DNA of 64,000 nucleotides from positions 211,058-275,057 of the forward strand of contig NZ_PXNN01000016.1 in assembly GCF_003007685.1 (NCBI RefSeq), written 5' to 3'. Positions 55,227 to 63,430 of the stretch are shown one piece after another. The notes beneath the pieces are model-generated. The model ran no database searches. It saw only the letters and a program-made list of their open reading frames with translations, and was not told the origin of the DNA. The first letter of the stretch is position 1, and the number at the start of each line of letters is the position of its first letter. This DNA is from Marinobacter halophilus (lineage in GTDB: Bacteria > Pseudomonadota > Gammaproteobacteria > Pseudomonadales > Oleiphilaceae). A program made the position numbers and the translations under genes.

Positions 55227-55748
55227 ATGAACCGACTCAATATCTGGGCCACAGCCGCGCTGTTGTCCTCTGCGACGTTTTGTATTCCCGTCATGGCGGC
55301 AAGCCATGGCCATCAGGATCACCAGGGCCCCAGTGATAAGCAAAGCGCCATTCAGATTGACCAGCCCTGGAGCCGCCCGACTCCGCCCGGCACCCCCATG
55401 GGTGTAGGCTACATGGTGATCACCAACAGTGGTGATCAGGACATTACCCTGGTGGCCGCTGAAAGCCCCAGAGCTGGCCGCGTGTCCATCCACGAATCCC
55501 TGATGCACGAAGGCATGATGCGCATGCAACCCTTGAAGGATGGCCTGACCATCCCCGCGGGCGGGGCGGTAGAGCTAAAGCCCCACAGCTATCACCTGAT
55601 GCTGGAGCAGCTGTCACAGGCATTGGTTGAGGGCGAGAAAATCCCGGTCAGACTGGACTTTGACGGCGCCGAGGCCATGAACATTGAATTGATGGTGCGC
55701 CCGCTGGACGGCGGCATGACCATGGACCATTCCGGGATGAAACACTGA
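55227..55748 (+). CDS. periplasmic copper chaperone, PCu(A)C family
   Basis: 173 residues: signal peptide (MNRLNIWATAALLSSATFCI, cleaved after MAA), a His-rich mature start (SHGHQDHQG), and the PCu(A)C domain with copper-site residues in VSIHESLMHEGMMRM and LKPHSYHLMLEQL (H-M-H-M pattern). It is thought to hand Cu(I) to cytochrome oxidase. The C-terminal MTMDHSGMKH adds further potential copper ligands. No cox genes in this window. Confidence 0.92.
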   Translation: MNRLNIWATAALLSSATFCIPVMAASHGHQDHQGPSDKQSAIQIDQPWSRPTPPGTPMGVGYMVITNSGDQDITLVAAESPRAGRVSIHESLMHEGMMRMQPLKDGLTIPAGGAVELKPHSYHLMLEQLSQALVEGEKIPVRLDFDGAEAMNIELMVRPLDGGMTMDHSGMKH

Positions 55749-55781
55749 GGGCACTCGGGTTTTGACCAGCTCCGGAAACGC

Positions 55782-56525
55782 TCAGCGCTTGATGCAGACA
55801 AAAAGCGCGTTGCCGGAGCTGCCGTCCCAGGGAACAATCCGTTCGTAATCGTGCTCGAGGATATGCACCTCGAACAAAGGCGACAGCAGGGCTTCGAACT
55901 CGGCAAAACTCAGTGCCACCATGGCGTGCTCGTCGTGCCAGGACTCGCTGACGCCACCGGTGGTTTTGTCGATGCTAAGCCTTAGAGATTGCCTCTCACC
56001 TTCGCCGCGGTAGTGCCAGCCCGAGCGGAAGGTAAACTCGCTGCCCTCATGCCGGTTGGTGTGGCTCACCAACAGGTTGTTGTTGATCCGGGTTTTGTCG
56101 ACGGCGTTAAAACACAGCAGGCCGTTTTCGGCCAGTGCTTCGCGAGCCCTGCGAATGCAACTGGTCAGCTTGTCGAGGCCATCGCTGTAGTGGATCGAAT
56201 ACAAAAAGCAGGTGATCAGATCAAAGGGTTCCTCGAACCGGAAATCACCCATATCCTGCAAACTGAAGGTGGCCTCCGGGCAGCGTTGCTCTGCCACATC
56301 GAGCATCGGCTGGTTAATGTCCAGCCCCTGGCATTGATAGCCATAATCGAGGAAATGCCGGATGTGCGGCCCGGTTCCACAGGCCAGGTCAAGATGGCGG
56401 GTGCCGCCGTTGCCGAACAGCTGGTGGAGCCTCCAGACACCCTGGCTCTGCGCCGGATAATCGATGTCGGCACACATCAGGTCGTAGTAGCCTGACAGGT
56501 TGGTATACAAGACGTTGGCAGACAT
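55782..56525 (-). CDS. class I SAM-dependent methyltransferase
   Basis: 247-residue methyltransferase with SAM loop HLDLACGTGPHIRHFLDYG, acidic residue in CQGLDINQPMLDVAE, DMGDF and LITCFLYSIHYSDGLDKL. The order of motifs is of the type found in many small-molecule methyltransferases; substrate unknown. ATG 56525 has AGAGACC upstream, and gives MSANVLYTNLSGYYDLM, the usual start for this subgroup; an upstream frame from 56612 lacks one. Confidence 0.88.
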   Translation of the reverse strand: MSANVLYTNLSGYYDLMCADIDYPAQSQGVWRLHQLFGNGGTRHLDLACGTGPHIRHFLDYGYQCQGLDINQPMLDVAEQRCPEATFSLQDMGDFRFEEPFDLITCFLYSIHYSDGLDKLTSCIRRAREALAENGLLCFNAVDKTRINNNLLVSHTNRHEGSEFTFRSGWHYRGEGERQSLRLSIDKTTGGVSESWHDEHAMVALSFAEFEALLSPLFEVHILEHDYERIVPWDGSSGNALFVCIKR

Positions 56526-56668
56526 GGCAGGTCTCTGTGTGAGTTGTTGAAACACCTCAGGCAATCCGCAGCTGATGGGCGTTTTGAGAGTGGCAGCCAT
56601 CATAGCAAGCAATTGCCACTGAACCAGCCAGGCTGGCCACCAAAGATCATGTGGTCAGGCCACCCCGG

Positions 56669-56842
56669 TTAGTCATAGGACCCTCGCAGGAAAGATGATT
56701 GGGCCAGGTCAGGTGGCAGGCGAATGGCGTTGGCAATCTCATCGGTGGGATTATCGGAACATAAAACCGACGATAGTGATTGTTGAGCAATATTAATTAA
56801 GTGTTGATGTTGCTTGAAAATTTCGAGCGCTGGAATGGTCAA
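56669..56842 (-). CDS. possible small protein of 57 residues (TTG start), end of the secretion operon
   Basis: On the minus strand a TTG at 56842 opens a frame of 57 residues, MTIPALEIFKQHQHLINIAQ through RLPPDLAQSSFLRGSYD. It has coding-like composition and an amphipathic first half. The start has no good ribosome-binding site (AAAGG is 17 bases upstream), so it could be a real short gene, or a remnant. The remaining bases between 56526 and 56864 show nothing else. Confidence 0.35.
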   Translation of the reverse strand: MTIPALEIFKQHQHLINIAQQSLSSVLCSDNPTDEIANAIRLPPDLAQSSFLRGSYD

Positions 56843-56864
56843 ATCTGAAGTTTAATACACCTTT

Positions 56865-57197
56865 CTATGGCCAAGGCAGATCGTCTTCGTTTGTGCCTAG
56901 TAAATCGAGACTGTTCCGCTCCCTGCGCAGGATTTTTCTGGAATTCAATTTGTTACGCACTTCAGGGGGCAGCTCGGTATACTGAAATACGCCCTTCGCC
57001 GTCAGTATGTCGACTAAGTCTTCGATAACGCGTACCAACTCAGCGTCAGACTGCCTGAATAGTTCTGACTTGCCGCCGTTGCTGGCATAAAACTCTATAA
57101 GCTCATCACTATTATCGGGGACGTGTTCCGAGAATCCTGCCTGTGCAATGCTGCTGACCGCAATAATTCCATTTTCCTGATTTCTCTGGACGAACAT
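56865..57197 (-). CDS. hypothetical protein, tryptophan synthase beta-like family
   Basis: 110 residues: MFVQRNQENGIIAVSSIAQA, then SDELIEFYASNGGKSELFR and ELVRVIEDLVDILTAKGVFQ. It resembles small proteins often labelled tryptophan-synthase-beta-like in marine gammaproteobacteria; that label is historical and says nothing of function. It follows the LuxR gene by eight bases and should be co-transcribed with the type I secretion genes. A GTG at 57203 would add two residues. Confidence 0.75.
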   Translation of the reverse strand: MFVQRNQENGIIAVSSIAQAGFSEHVPDNSDELIEFYASNGGKSELFRQSDAELVRVIEDLVDILTAKGVFQYTELPPEVRNKLNSRKILRRERNSLDLLGTNEDDLPWP

Positions 57198-57205
57198 CGT
57201 CACAC

Positions 57206-57805
57206 CTACCTAAAGTGGTTGCCATTCATTAGAAGCATCAATTGCATCCGGTCTTTGACATTAAGCTTTGCGAAGGATCTGGATAGATGTTCCTTAACTG
57301 TGCGCTCAGTAATGCCAAGGTTTTTTGCAACCCGTTTATTGGGGTGGCCATGAGCGACCTCCCTGCAAACTTCAAGTTCCCGGTGGGTCAGGCATGCCAG
57401 TTTACTATCGTTGACCTGTTTGGCGGGCAGGACATCATTGAATTGCCCAACCATTCGCAGCAGCATATCTTGGGGTAGCCAATAACCGCCTGCTGCGATG
57501 GTTGTGCTCACATTCTGGAGGAGCTCGGCCGAGGCTGCGGCATGCAAGTAAGCCCGCACCCCCAGTCCGAATGCCACTTTTGCTTCCTCTGAAGATGGTG
57601 AAAGGGTCAGGATCACGACTACTTTGTTACTCTCCATCAAGCTGCTGGCCAGCTGCTTCCATCCCCTGATCGCTGTGGAAATCCAGATCGATTCTACTTC
57701 TGGTTTCAGGCAATCGCGTGGAACCTCGTCTACGGAGATTGTCTCGTCGAAGAATTCCCGCCAGTGCGGGGCGTTGAAGCTTTTGCTGGTGATTGCTACG
57801 CGCAT
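57206..57805 (-). CDS. LuxR-type regulator with degenerate receiver (CsgD/VpsT-like layout)
   Basis: 199 residues. The C-terminus is a LuxR helix-turn-helix (LACLTHRELEVCREVAHGHP, ITERTVKEHLSRSFAKLNV). The N-terminus has the alpha/beta order of a receiver, but the phospho-acceptor strand reads ESIWISTAI without Asp and the conserved Lys is His (YLHAAASAELL). CsgD and VpsT, c-di-GMP-responsive biofilm regulators, have this layout; the W-L-P-Q after GGY lies where VpsT has its binding motif but differs from it. Position between the type I secretion genes and a small gene, 10 bases after HlyD, suggests it controls the adhesin or its secretion. Confidence 0.85.
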   Translation of the reverse strand: MRVAITSKSFNAPHWREFFDETISVDEVPRDCLKPEVESIWISTAIRGWKQLASSLMESNKVVVILTLSPSSEEAKVAFGLGVRAYLHAAASAELLQNVSTTIAAGGYWLPQDMLLRMVGQFNDVLPAKQVNDSKLACLTHRELEVCREVAHGHPNKRVAKNLGITERTVKEHLSRSFAKLNVKDRMQLMLLMNGNHFR

Positions 57806-57815
57806 GATGGGTCTC

Positions 57816-59249
57816 TTATCGCTCCCTCATCGCTTCGCTGGTCGCTCTGAGCACCGGTTTTAACAAGTAGTTCAAGATGGTTTTTTCCCCAGTGATAATG
57901 TCGACTTCGGCAGTCATGCCGGGAATGATTGGGAGGCTATTACTGATTTCGTTTTCCAGCGTTCTCAATCGCACTAGATAGAACGTGTTGTCCTGGTCGT
58001 CAGTGATGGTATCTGCACTGATGTGCTCCAGCTCGGCTTGAAGGCCACCAAAAATATTAAAGTCGTAGGCGGTTAGCTTGACGGTTGCTGGCAGGCCTGG
58101 TCTCAGAAAAGCGATGTCTACCGGCGACACTCTTGCTTCCACAATGAGCTGATCGTCAACTGGGACGATTTCCAGAAGTTCTTTGCCCGGAAGAACAACA
58201 CCGCCGACAGTTGTGCTGAAAATTCTTTGTACAATACCAAGAACCGGCGAGCGAATATCGGTTTGTTGAACCCTGTCTGCAAGACCTGACTCTTCCTGCA
58301 GGAGTGCGTTTAATCGCACTTGGGCATCGGCCAATTCTGAACGCCAGCGGTTTTGAAAGGTAAGCTTTGCTTCAGACAGACGGCTTGAGCTCTCCCTAAT
58401 GCCGGCCTCCGCACGAAGTGTTGATGCTTGAGCGCGTTCCAGATCACCGTTTGCCCTCGCTATTTCCCGCTCGAGTTGCAATATATCGACGTCTGAAACG
58501 GCACCTGAACGAAGAAGAGGCCGTTTTTTGTCCAACTCCTGCTGCGCAAGCGATTTAACCTCTCGGGCCTGCCTGGAAGCCGCCAGGGCTTCTTCGAGGT
58601 CCTGTTGGCGCTGAATACGCTGCTCCTCAAGACCGGATTGCTGTTCCTTCAATTCTTCCAGGCTACTGAGGTAGAGTGAGGTTTGATCGTCGATCAATTG
58701 CGGAGATTTTTCAGCCAACGCGGGATCAAATATTGGGAGCTCCGCGGCTATCTGTGCACGTAAACGCGAGGTCTCGGCTTCCAGGTTGAGTATCCTGGCT
58801 TGACGCTCCCGAATGTCAGACAGCGATCGCGTTTTATCAAGCCGCATGAGTATTTGGCCTTTTTCTACACGCTGGCCTTCGGTGACTTCAATGGTCTTTA
58901 CTATCCCACCATCCAGAGATTGAACGATCTGAAGCTGCGAGGAAGGGATGATCTTGCCCTCACCACGAGTAACTTCCTCAAGAGGGGCGAAGTAAGCCCA
59001 GATAATTAAAGCTAAAATAACTAAAGCCCCTACATACAACATCGATCTTGCTCTAAGGGGGGACTGCTGTATCTGTGCCCAAGAACTCTCCGCTCGCCAA
59101 TCAGACAAGTCTGGTTGAGAGGACCATCGTTTCAGGAACCTTTCCAGAGCGGGAGCGCCTCTATTAAGGCTTTCAGAAACTTTTGCTGTGGCCTCGAACC
59201 TTTTTTGCTCCTGCGTTTTCGGGCTGTCTGCTCCGGAGGGCTTCGTCAT
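57816..59249 (-). CDS. type I secretion membrane fusion protein (HlyD/LapC family)
   Basis: 477-residue periplasmic adaptor. A short cytoplasmic N-terminus, one membrane helix (MLYVGALVILALIIWAYFAP near residue 72), a beta-barrel/lipoyl half (GEGKIIPSSQLQIVQSLDGG, IVKTIEVTEGQRVEKGQIL), a long coiled coil with Gln/Glu-rich heptads (about 150-320), and a second half ending with IPGMTAEVDIITGEKTILNYLLKPV. It joins the ABC transporter to the TolC pore. The start overlaps the ABC gene by four bases. Confidence 0.95.
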   Translation of the reverse strand: MTKPSGADSPKTQEQKRFEATAKVSESLNRGAPALERFLKRWSSQPDLSDWRAESSWAQIQQSPLRARSMLYVGALVILALIIWAYFAPLEEVTRGEGKIIPSSQLQIVQSLDGGIVKTIEVTEGQRVEKGQILMRLDKTRSLSDIRERQARILNLEAETSRLRAQIAAELPIFDPALAEKSPQLIDDQTSLYLSSLEELKEQQSGLEEQRIQRQQDLEEALAASRQAREVKSLAQQELDKKRPLLRSGAVSDVDILQLEREIARANGDLERAQASTLRAEAGIRESSSRLSEAKLTFQNRWRSELADAQVRLNALLQEESGLADRVQQTDIRSPVLGIVQRIFSTTVGGVVLPGKELLEIVPVDDQLIVEARVSPVDIAFLRPGLPATVKLTAYDFNIFGGLQAELEHISADTITDDQDNTFYLVRLRTLENEISNSLPIIPGMTAEVDIITGEKTILNYLLKPVLRATSEAMRER

Positions 59250-61369
59250 GCTTTGCCCCCAGAGATTCGGCCGCTTCTCAGGGCTTCAATAACTTCTTGC
59301 TTCGGACCATCAGCGACGATCTGCCCGTTGTCGATGACAATAATTCTTGATGCAAGCTCAAGCAACAGTGAACGATGAGTGATCATGACCATGGTTCGGT
59401 CTTTGCCAACAGTTTTTAAGCTTTTGCACAAGCTTGCTTCAGCTGAGTGATCCAAAGATTCTGTTGGTTCATCAAGAACCATTATCGGTGGGTCATTGAC
59501 AAGAGCCCTTGCGATAGCAACGGTTTGTCTTTGACCACCTGAGAGGCCTTGTCCGTTTTCGCCAATGATAAAGTCATAGCCGGCGGGGTGTTTGCTAGCG
59601 AGTGTGTCCAAACCGCTCAGGTCAGCGGCTTTTAACAAACGCTCATCACCGGCCGTCGGATCTCCCAAGAGAACGTTATGTTTGAGGGAACCATGCATCA
59701 AATGAACGTCTTGCGGTACATAACCAATTTGTTTGCGAAGGAATCCGGGGTCAAGCTGCCGGCTCTCAACACCATCAAAAAGAATTGAGCCTGTCTCTGG
59801 CTGATATAGCCCGAGCATGAGCCTTTGAAGGGTTGTTTTGCCGGATCCATTTTTACCCAACACCACAATATGTTCACCGGGCTCAATCGTGAAGCTGGCG
59901 TTATGCAGGGCGTAACGCTCATCATTTGGGTATCGGAAGCTCACGTTGCGAAATTCAATTTTGCCGTTTAAGCTTGGCCGAGTGATCCATTCTTTGCCTT
60001 CAGGGCGCTCTTGAGGTAGCTCCATCACGGTGTCGAGAGTTTCTAAAGCTGTCGCTGCATTGTGATATTGCGCTAAAAGTCCCGCAGTCTGACTGATCGG
60101 GGCCATAACCCTTGATGACAGAAGATAGGCAGCAATTAAGCCGCCTTGGCTAAGTTGCCCATCGATTAAAAGATAAACACCGATAACCACGATGGACACG
60201 GCAACAGTATGTTGTGCAAGTGCGGCCCCCTGGGTCACAGTTCCTGACAGCAAGCGCATGGCGGCGTTTTGTCGAGATACTTGCAGGGAGCTGCCTTCGA
60301 AATCGCCCTGTATATGACCCTCACCGTTAAAGCTTTTGACGGTCTCCAGATTATTGATCGCCTCAACAATGATAGCGTTTCTGTGGGAACTGGCCTTCAT
60401 TGTAGAATCAGACATGGCCCGAAGCTGTTTCTGTACGCTCGCTGCGTAGATCAGCAGCAGTAAAGCACCAATAATGATTGGTAGTATCAGTGGCCAGCCA
60501 ATCCAGGCAATGATTGCTATAAAAAGAAGGCTGAAAGGCAGGTCTACGAGGGCCAGTACGGTGAGTGATGAGGTGAATGCGCGCACACTCTCGAAGCTCT
60601 GTATGCTGTTAGCAAAGGCTCCCGTTGAAGCAGGTTTACTTGCGAGGTTGAGACCGAGTACCCGGCTCATAATCCGGGATGAAACTTCGACATCCGTACG
60701 TAGTGCGGCCAGATCGACAAACCATGTTCGCATCATTTTAAGGCTGAAATCGGCGAGCAAAACAACCGTCATGCCGACTGCAAGAACCCAGAGTGTGCTG
60801 GTTGAGTGATTGGGCACAACCCGGTCATAAACGTTCATGATGAATAAGGGCATGCCCAAAGCGAGAATGTTAATCAGCAAGGATGCAACGATCACATCCC
60901 GATACAGTGCCCGACATTTAGACCAGGTGCCCCAGAACCAATGACCGTCGTTTGACTTGCTGGCTATGCTTGCTCGCCGGTTGGGATTATAAGTTGGTTT
61001 GCAATACGCCAGATGGCCCGAATATTGAGCGTTCAGGGTGTCTAAATTGACAGTTGTGGCGGAGTCCGGGAGCTCTGGGTAGATCACCTGAGCTGAATTT
61101 TCGGAATCAACCCCGGTGAGCACACATGCCTTTTCACCTTTTAATAGAAGTATGACCGGGAAAAGTGCGGAATTCAGTGTTGACAGGCTGGACCGAGTTT
61201 GCCTGCAGCTCATGCCCATTCTCGACGCGGCACGTGCCAGTGTGGCAGGTGATAACTGCCCATTGCTGAGAGGTAGGCCGCTTGTGATGTGCTCAGGACT
61301 ATTCGTCAGATTATGGTGGCCGCCGACGATCCTCAAACATTCGAGCAATGGGTCAAGATGGCTGTCGAT
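59246..61369 (-). CDS. type I secretion ABC transporter (LapB-like, degenerate C39 domain)
   Basis: About 707 residues: an N-terminal C39-like peptidase domain lacking the catalytic cysteine (LLECLRIVGGHHNLTNSPEH), a six-helix membrane domain (SLLINILALGMPLFIMNVYD, LADFSLKMMRTWF), and an ATPase domain (Walker A GKNGSGKTTLQRLM, signature GLSGGQRQTVAIARAL, Walker B IMVLDEPTESLD). Such transporters export RTX adhesins. The conserved DPLL start lies upstream of the only normal start codon in the frame (TTG at 61348); an ATC at 61369 has AAGGA eight bases before it and would give the family N-terminus. I take that as the likelier start. Confidence 0.92.
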   Translation of the reverse strand: MDSHLDPLLECLRIVGGHHNLTNSPEHITSGLPLSNGQLSPATLARAASRMGMSCRQTRSSLSTLNSALFPVILLLKGEKACVLTGVDSENSAQVIYPELPDSATTVNLDTLNAQYSGHLAYCKPTYNPNRRASIASKSNDGHWFWGTWSKCRALYRDVIVASLLINILALGMPLFIMNVYDRVVPNHSTSTLWVLAVGMTVVLLADFSLKMMRTWFVDLAALRTDVEVSSRIMSRVLGLNLASKPASTGAFANSIQSFESVRAFTSSLTVLALVDLPFSLLFIAIIAWIGWPLILPIIIGALLLLIYAASVQKQLRAMSDSTMKASSHRNAIIVEAINNLETVKSFNGEGHIQGDFEGSSLQVSRQNAAMRLLSGTVTQGAALAQHTVAVSIVVIGVYLLIDGQLSQGGLIAAYLLSSRVMAPISQTAGLLAQYHNAATALETLDTVMELPQERPEGKEWITRPSLNGKIEFRNVSFRYPNDERYALHNASFTIEPGEHIVVLGKNGSGKTTLQRLMLGLYQPETGSILFDGVESRQLDPGFLRKQIGYVPQDVHLMHGSLKHNVLLGDPTAGDERLLKAADLSGLDTLASKHPAGYDFIIGENGQGLSGGQRQTVAIARALVNDPPIMVLDEPTESLDHSAEASLCKSLKTVGKDRTMVMITHRSLLLELASRIIVIDNGQIVADGPKQEVIEALRSGRISGGKA

Positions 61370-61453
61370 AAAAACATCCTTATGGGCGCAGGTAGCAAGA
61401 CCGCGCCCTACTACTATTAATGACCATCATCTTCTGTTTTGGTGACCAAAACG

Positions 61454-63283
61454 TCAATTCTCAATGTCTGTTTGATTGGGAAATATGCGAATTTCGATAC
61501 GCTGGTTTGCCTCATGAGCTGCCTTGGTGTCACCTTCAATTTTGGGGCGATCAAAACCGTAACCGACGACATCCAGCCTTTGGCGTGGAACACCAAACTG
61601 AGACGTAAGAAGCCTGGCCGCGGCCTCGGCTCTCAACTCTGATAAACTCTGATTGAATGAGGCGGAGCCGACCCTGGATGCATGTCCCTCAATAACAACC
61701 TTGGCATCTCTGTTGGAGAGGATGAAGTCTGCAATCTCAGTAAGGTCTGGCTCGTAAGTGCTCGCAATTTGAGCAGATCCGATAGAAAACCCGATATCTG
61801 CTTCAAATGTTCGCTCGGGCTCTTCGTCGCGCTTACAGCCTCTTGCATCTACGATTGCTCCCCTGGGCGTTCCAGGGCAAAAGTCGAGGTTGTCCGGAAC
61901 ACCATCACCATCACTATCAATCACGTAGTCTGCCATTGAAGGGCAGGCGGTTGCGCCATCAATCGGCAGCGGTGACGCGCCCAAATCCGTCAGCGTGGGA
62001 AGACCATCGCGAACGACGCCCACCGTGGCGAGCCAGTCGCCCGTTGCCGTCAGTGCGCGAGCCAAAGCTATGCTCTTGTCATACTGAGCGTTCGCGTAGG
62101 CGCTTTTAGCTTGGAAGGCCTCATTTTCTGCATCGAGAACATCCAGTAAGGTTCGTTCGCCGATGCTGAACTGATCTCGGTATGCAACCACAACACGTTC
62201 GGATGAGAGGCGGTGTTGGTTCAAAGACGGTAGCTGGCGTTTAATTGCATGTATGTTGTGGTGAGCAATCTGCACGTTCTGACGTAAATTGATGCATTCC
62301 TGGTCACGAAGGTCTTTGGCAACATTGGTTTGCTGATAGGCTTCTTTTATTGCTGCTCGATCACGTCCACCGCGATACAAGTTGTACCGTAATTCAATAC
62401 CGACGCGCGCATCAGAGCGGCCGCTGTTTGCTCCGAAATCATCGTAGGTTTGCGTGCCGTAATTTGCCGTTAAATTGAGGCGGGGCTGCATTGCAGATTT
62501 CCGGACATCAACCGTCGAATCCGCAGCATGAATGTTCCGAATAGCGGCATGAAAAGCTGGATTATTCTCATAAGCCCGGTGAAGTAGGGCTTCGAGGCCT
62601 TTAGGCAAAGCATTGCTATCGGGTGTATATGGCTCCGCATCCAGGCTCGGAACCGTGCCGATTATTCTGAGAAAGCGGGCTGTAACGTCATGCAGGTTGG
62701 ACTGCTCGGTTACGACATTGGATTCTGCCAGAGCGACTCTGCCGCTGACCTGCTCGAGGTCAGCTGTTCGAACCACGCCGGCCGCCACGCCATCAACGAT
62801 CTGCTGGAAAACTTCCTGATGGCGTTCAAGATTTTGCCGCGCGAACTCAAGGAGCTTTCGTCTTCTTAAGACATCTGTGTAGGCTTGAAACGCTTCAAAG
62901 GCAGTTTGTTCTACTGTATTGAGGAGTTCATGATAACGAACCAACTGCAGTGAAGACAGCCGGCGTACGTCGCTGCGAGTTTCAAAACCGTCGTAAAGCA
63001 TCTGGGTCAATGTTATTTGGGCATCCGCCCCAGCAAAATCGTCTCTGGGTCCATAATCTCGCCACTCGTGACCGTACCGGGCACCAACATCGACGCTAGG
63101 CCTATAGCCTGAATATGCTCCTTCGACTGCCTTATCTGAGGCCAGAAACTGGTGCCAGCGCTCTTGTACAACAGGGTTTTTTTCTATTGCATTTCTGATC
63201 AGGGATTCGAGCTTGTCCTGTGCAACGGCAGGCGTGCTAAAAGTGGCTGCTATCAAAAGCGCCATACAAGACTGTTTTAGCAT
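61454..63283 (-). CDS. TolC-family outer-membrane protein fused to OmpA C-terminal domain
   Basis: 609 residues. After a signal peptide (MLKQSCMALLIAATFSTPAV) comes the TolC region with two repeats of the outer-membrane efflux fold, then a calcium-binding linker (DSDGDGVPDNLDFCPGTP) and an OmpA peptidoglycan-binding domain with VVIEGHASRVGSASFNQSLS and QRIEIRIF. The linked OmpA part anchors the channel to peptidoglycan, as in LapE-like proteins. It is the first gene of the secretion operon, 84 bases before the ABC gene, and is divergent from the adhesin across 147 bases. Confidence 0.95.
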   Translation of the reverse strand: MLKQSCMALLIAATFSTPAVAQDKLESLIRNAIEKNPVVQERWHQFLASDKAVEGAYSGYRPSVDVGARYGHEWRDYGPRDDFAGADAQITLTQMLYDGFETRSDVRRLSSLQLVRYHELLNTVEQTAFEAFQAYTDVLRRRKLLEFARQNLERHQEVFQQIVDGVAAGVVRTADLEQVSGRVALAESNVVTEQSNLHDVTARFLRIIGTVPSLDAEPYTPDSNALPKGLEALLHRAYENNPAFHAAIRNIHAADSTVDVRKSAMQPRLNLTANYGTQTYDDFGANSGRSDARVGIELRYNLYRGGRDRAAIKEAYQQTNVAKDLRDQECINLRQNVQIAHHNIHAIKRQLPSLNQHRLSSERVVVAYRDQFSIGERTLLDVLDAENEAFQAKSAYANAQYDKSIALARALTATGDWLATVGVVRDGLPTLTDLGASPLPIDGATACPSMADYVIDSDGDGVPDNLDFCPGTPRGAIVDARGCKRDEEPERTFEADIGFSIGSAQIASTYEPDLTEIADFILSNRDAKVVIEGHASRVGSASFNQSLSELRAEAAARLLTSQFGVPRQRLDVVGYGFDRPKIEGDTKAAHEANQRIEIRIFPNQTDIEN

Positions 63284-63430
63284 CGATTATCCCTACTAAT
63301 TCATCAATTAGGTGTTGGCTTCCCAGCGTAAACGGATCTAGAGCATACCGTACGTCAGTCCAATTACGACGAACGCACTATACCGATAAAATCAGAGTGT
63401 AAAAAACTGTAACTGTAAAATGGTGTAAAA

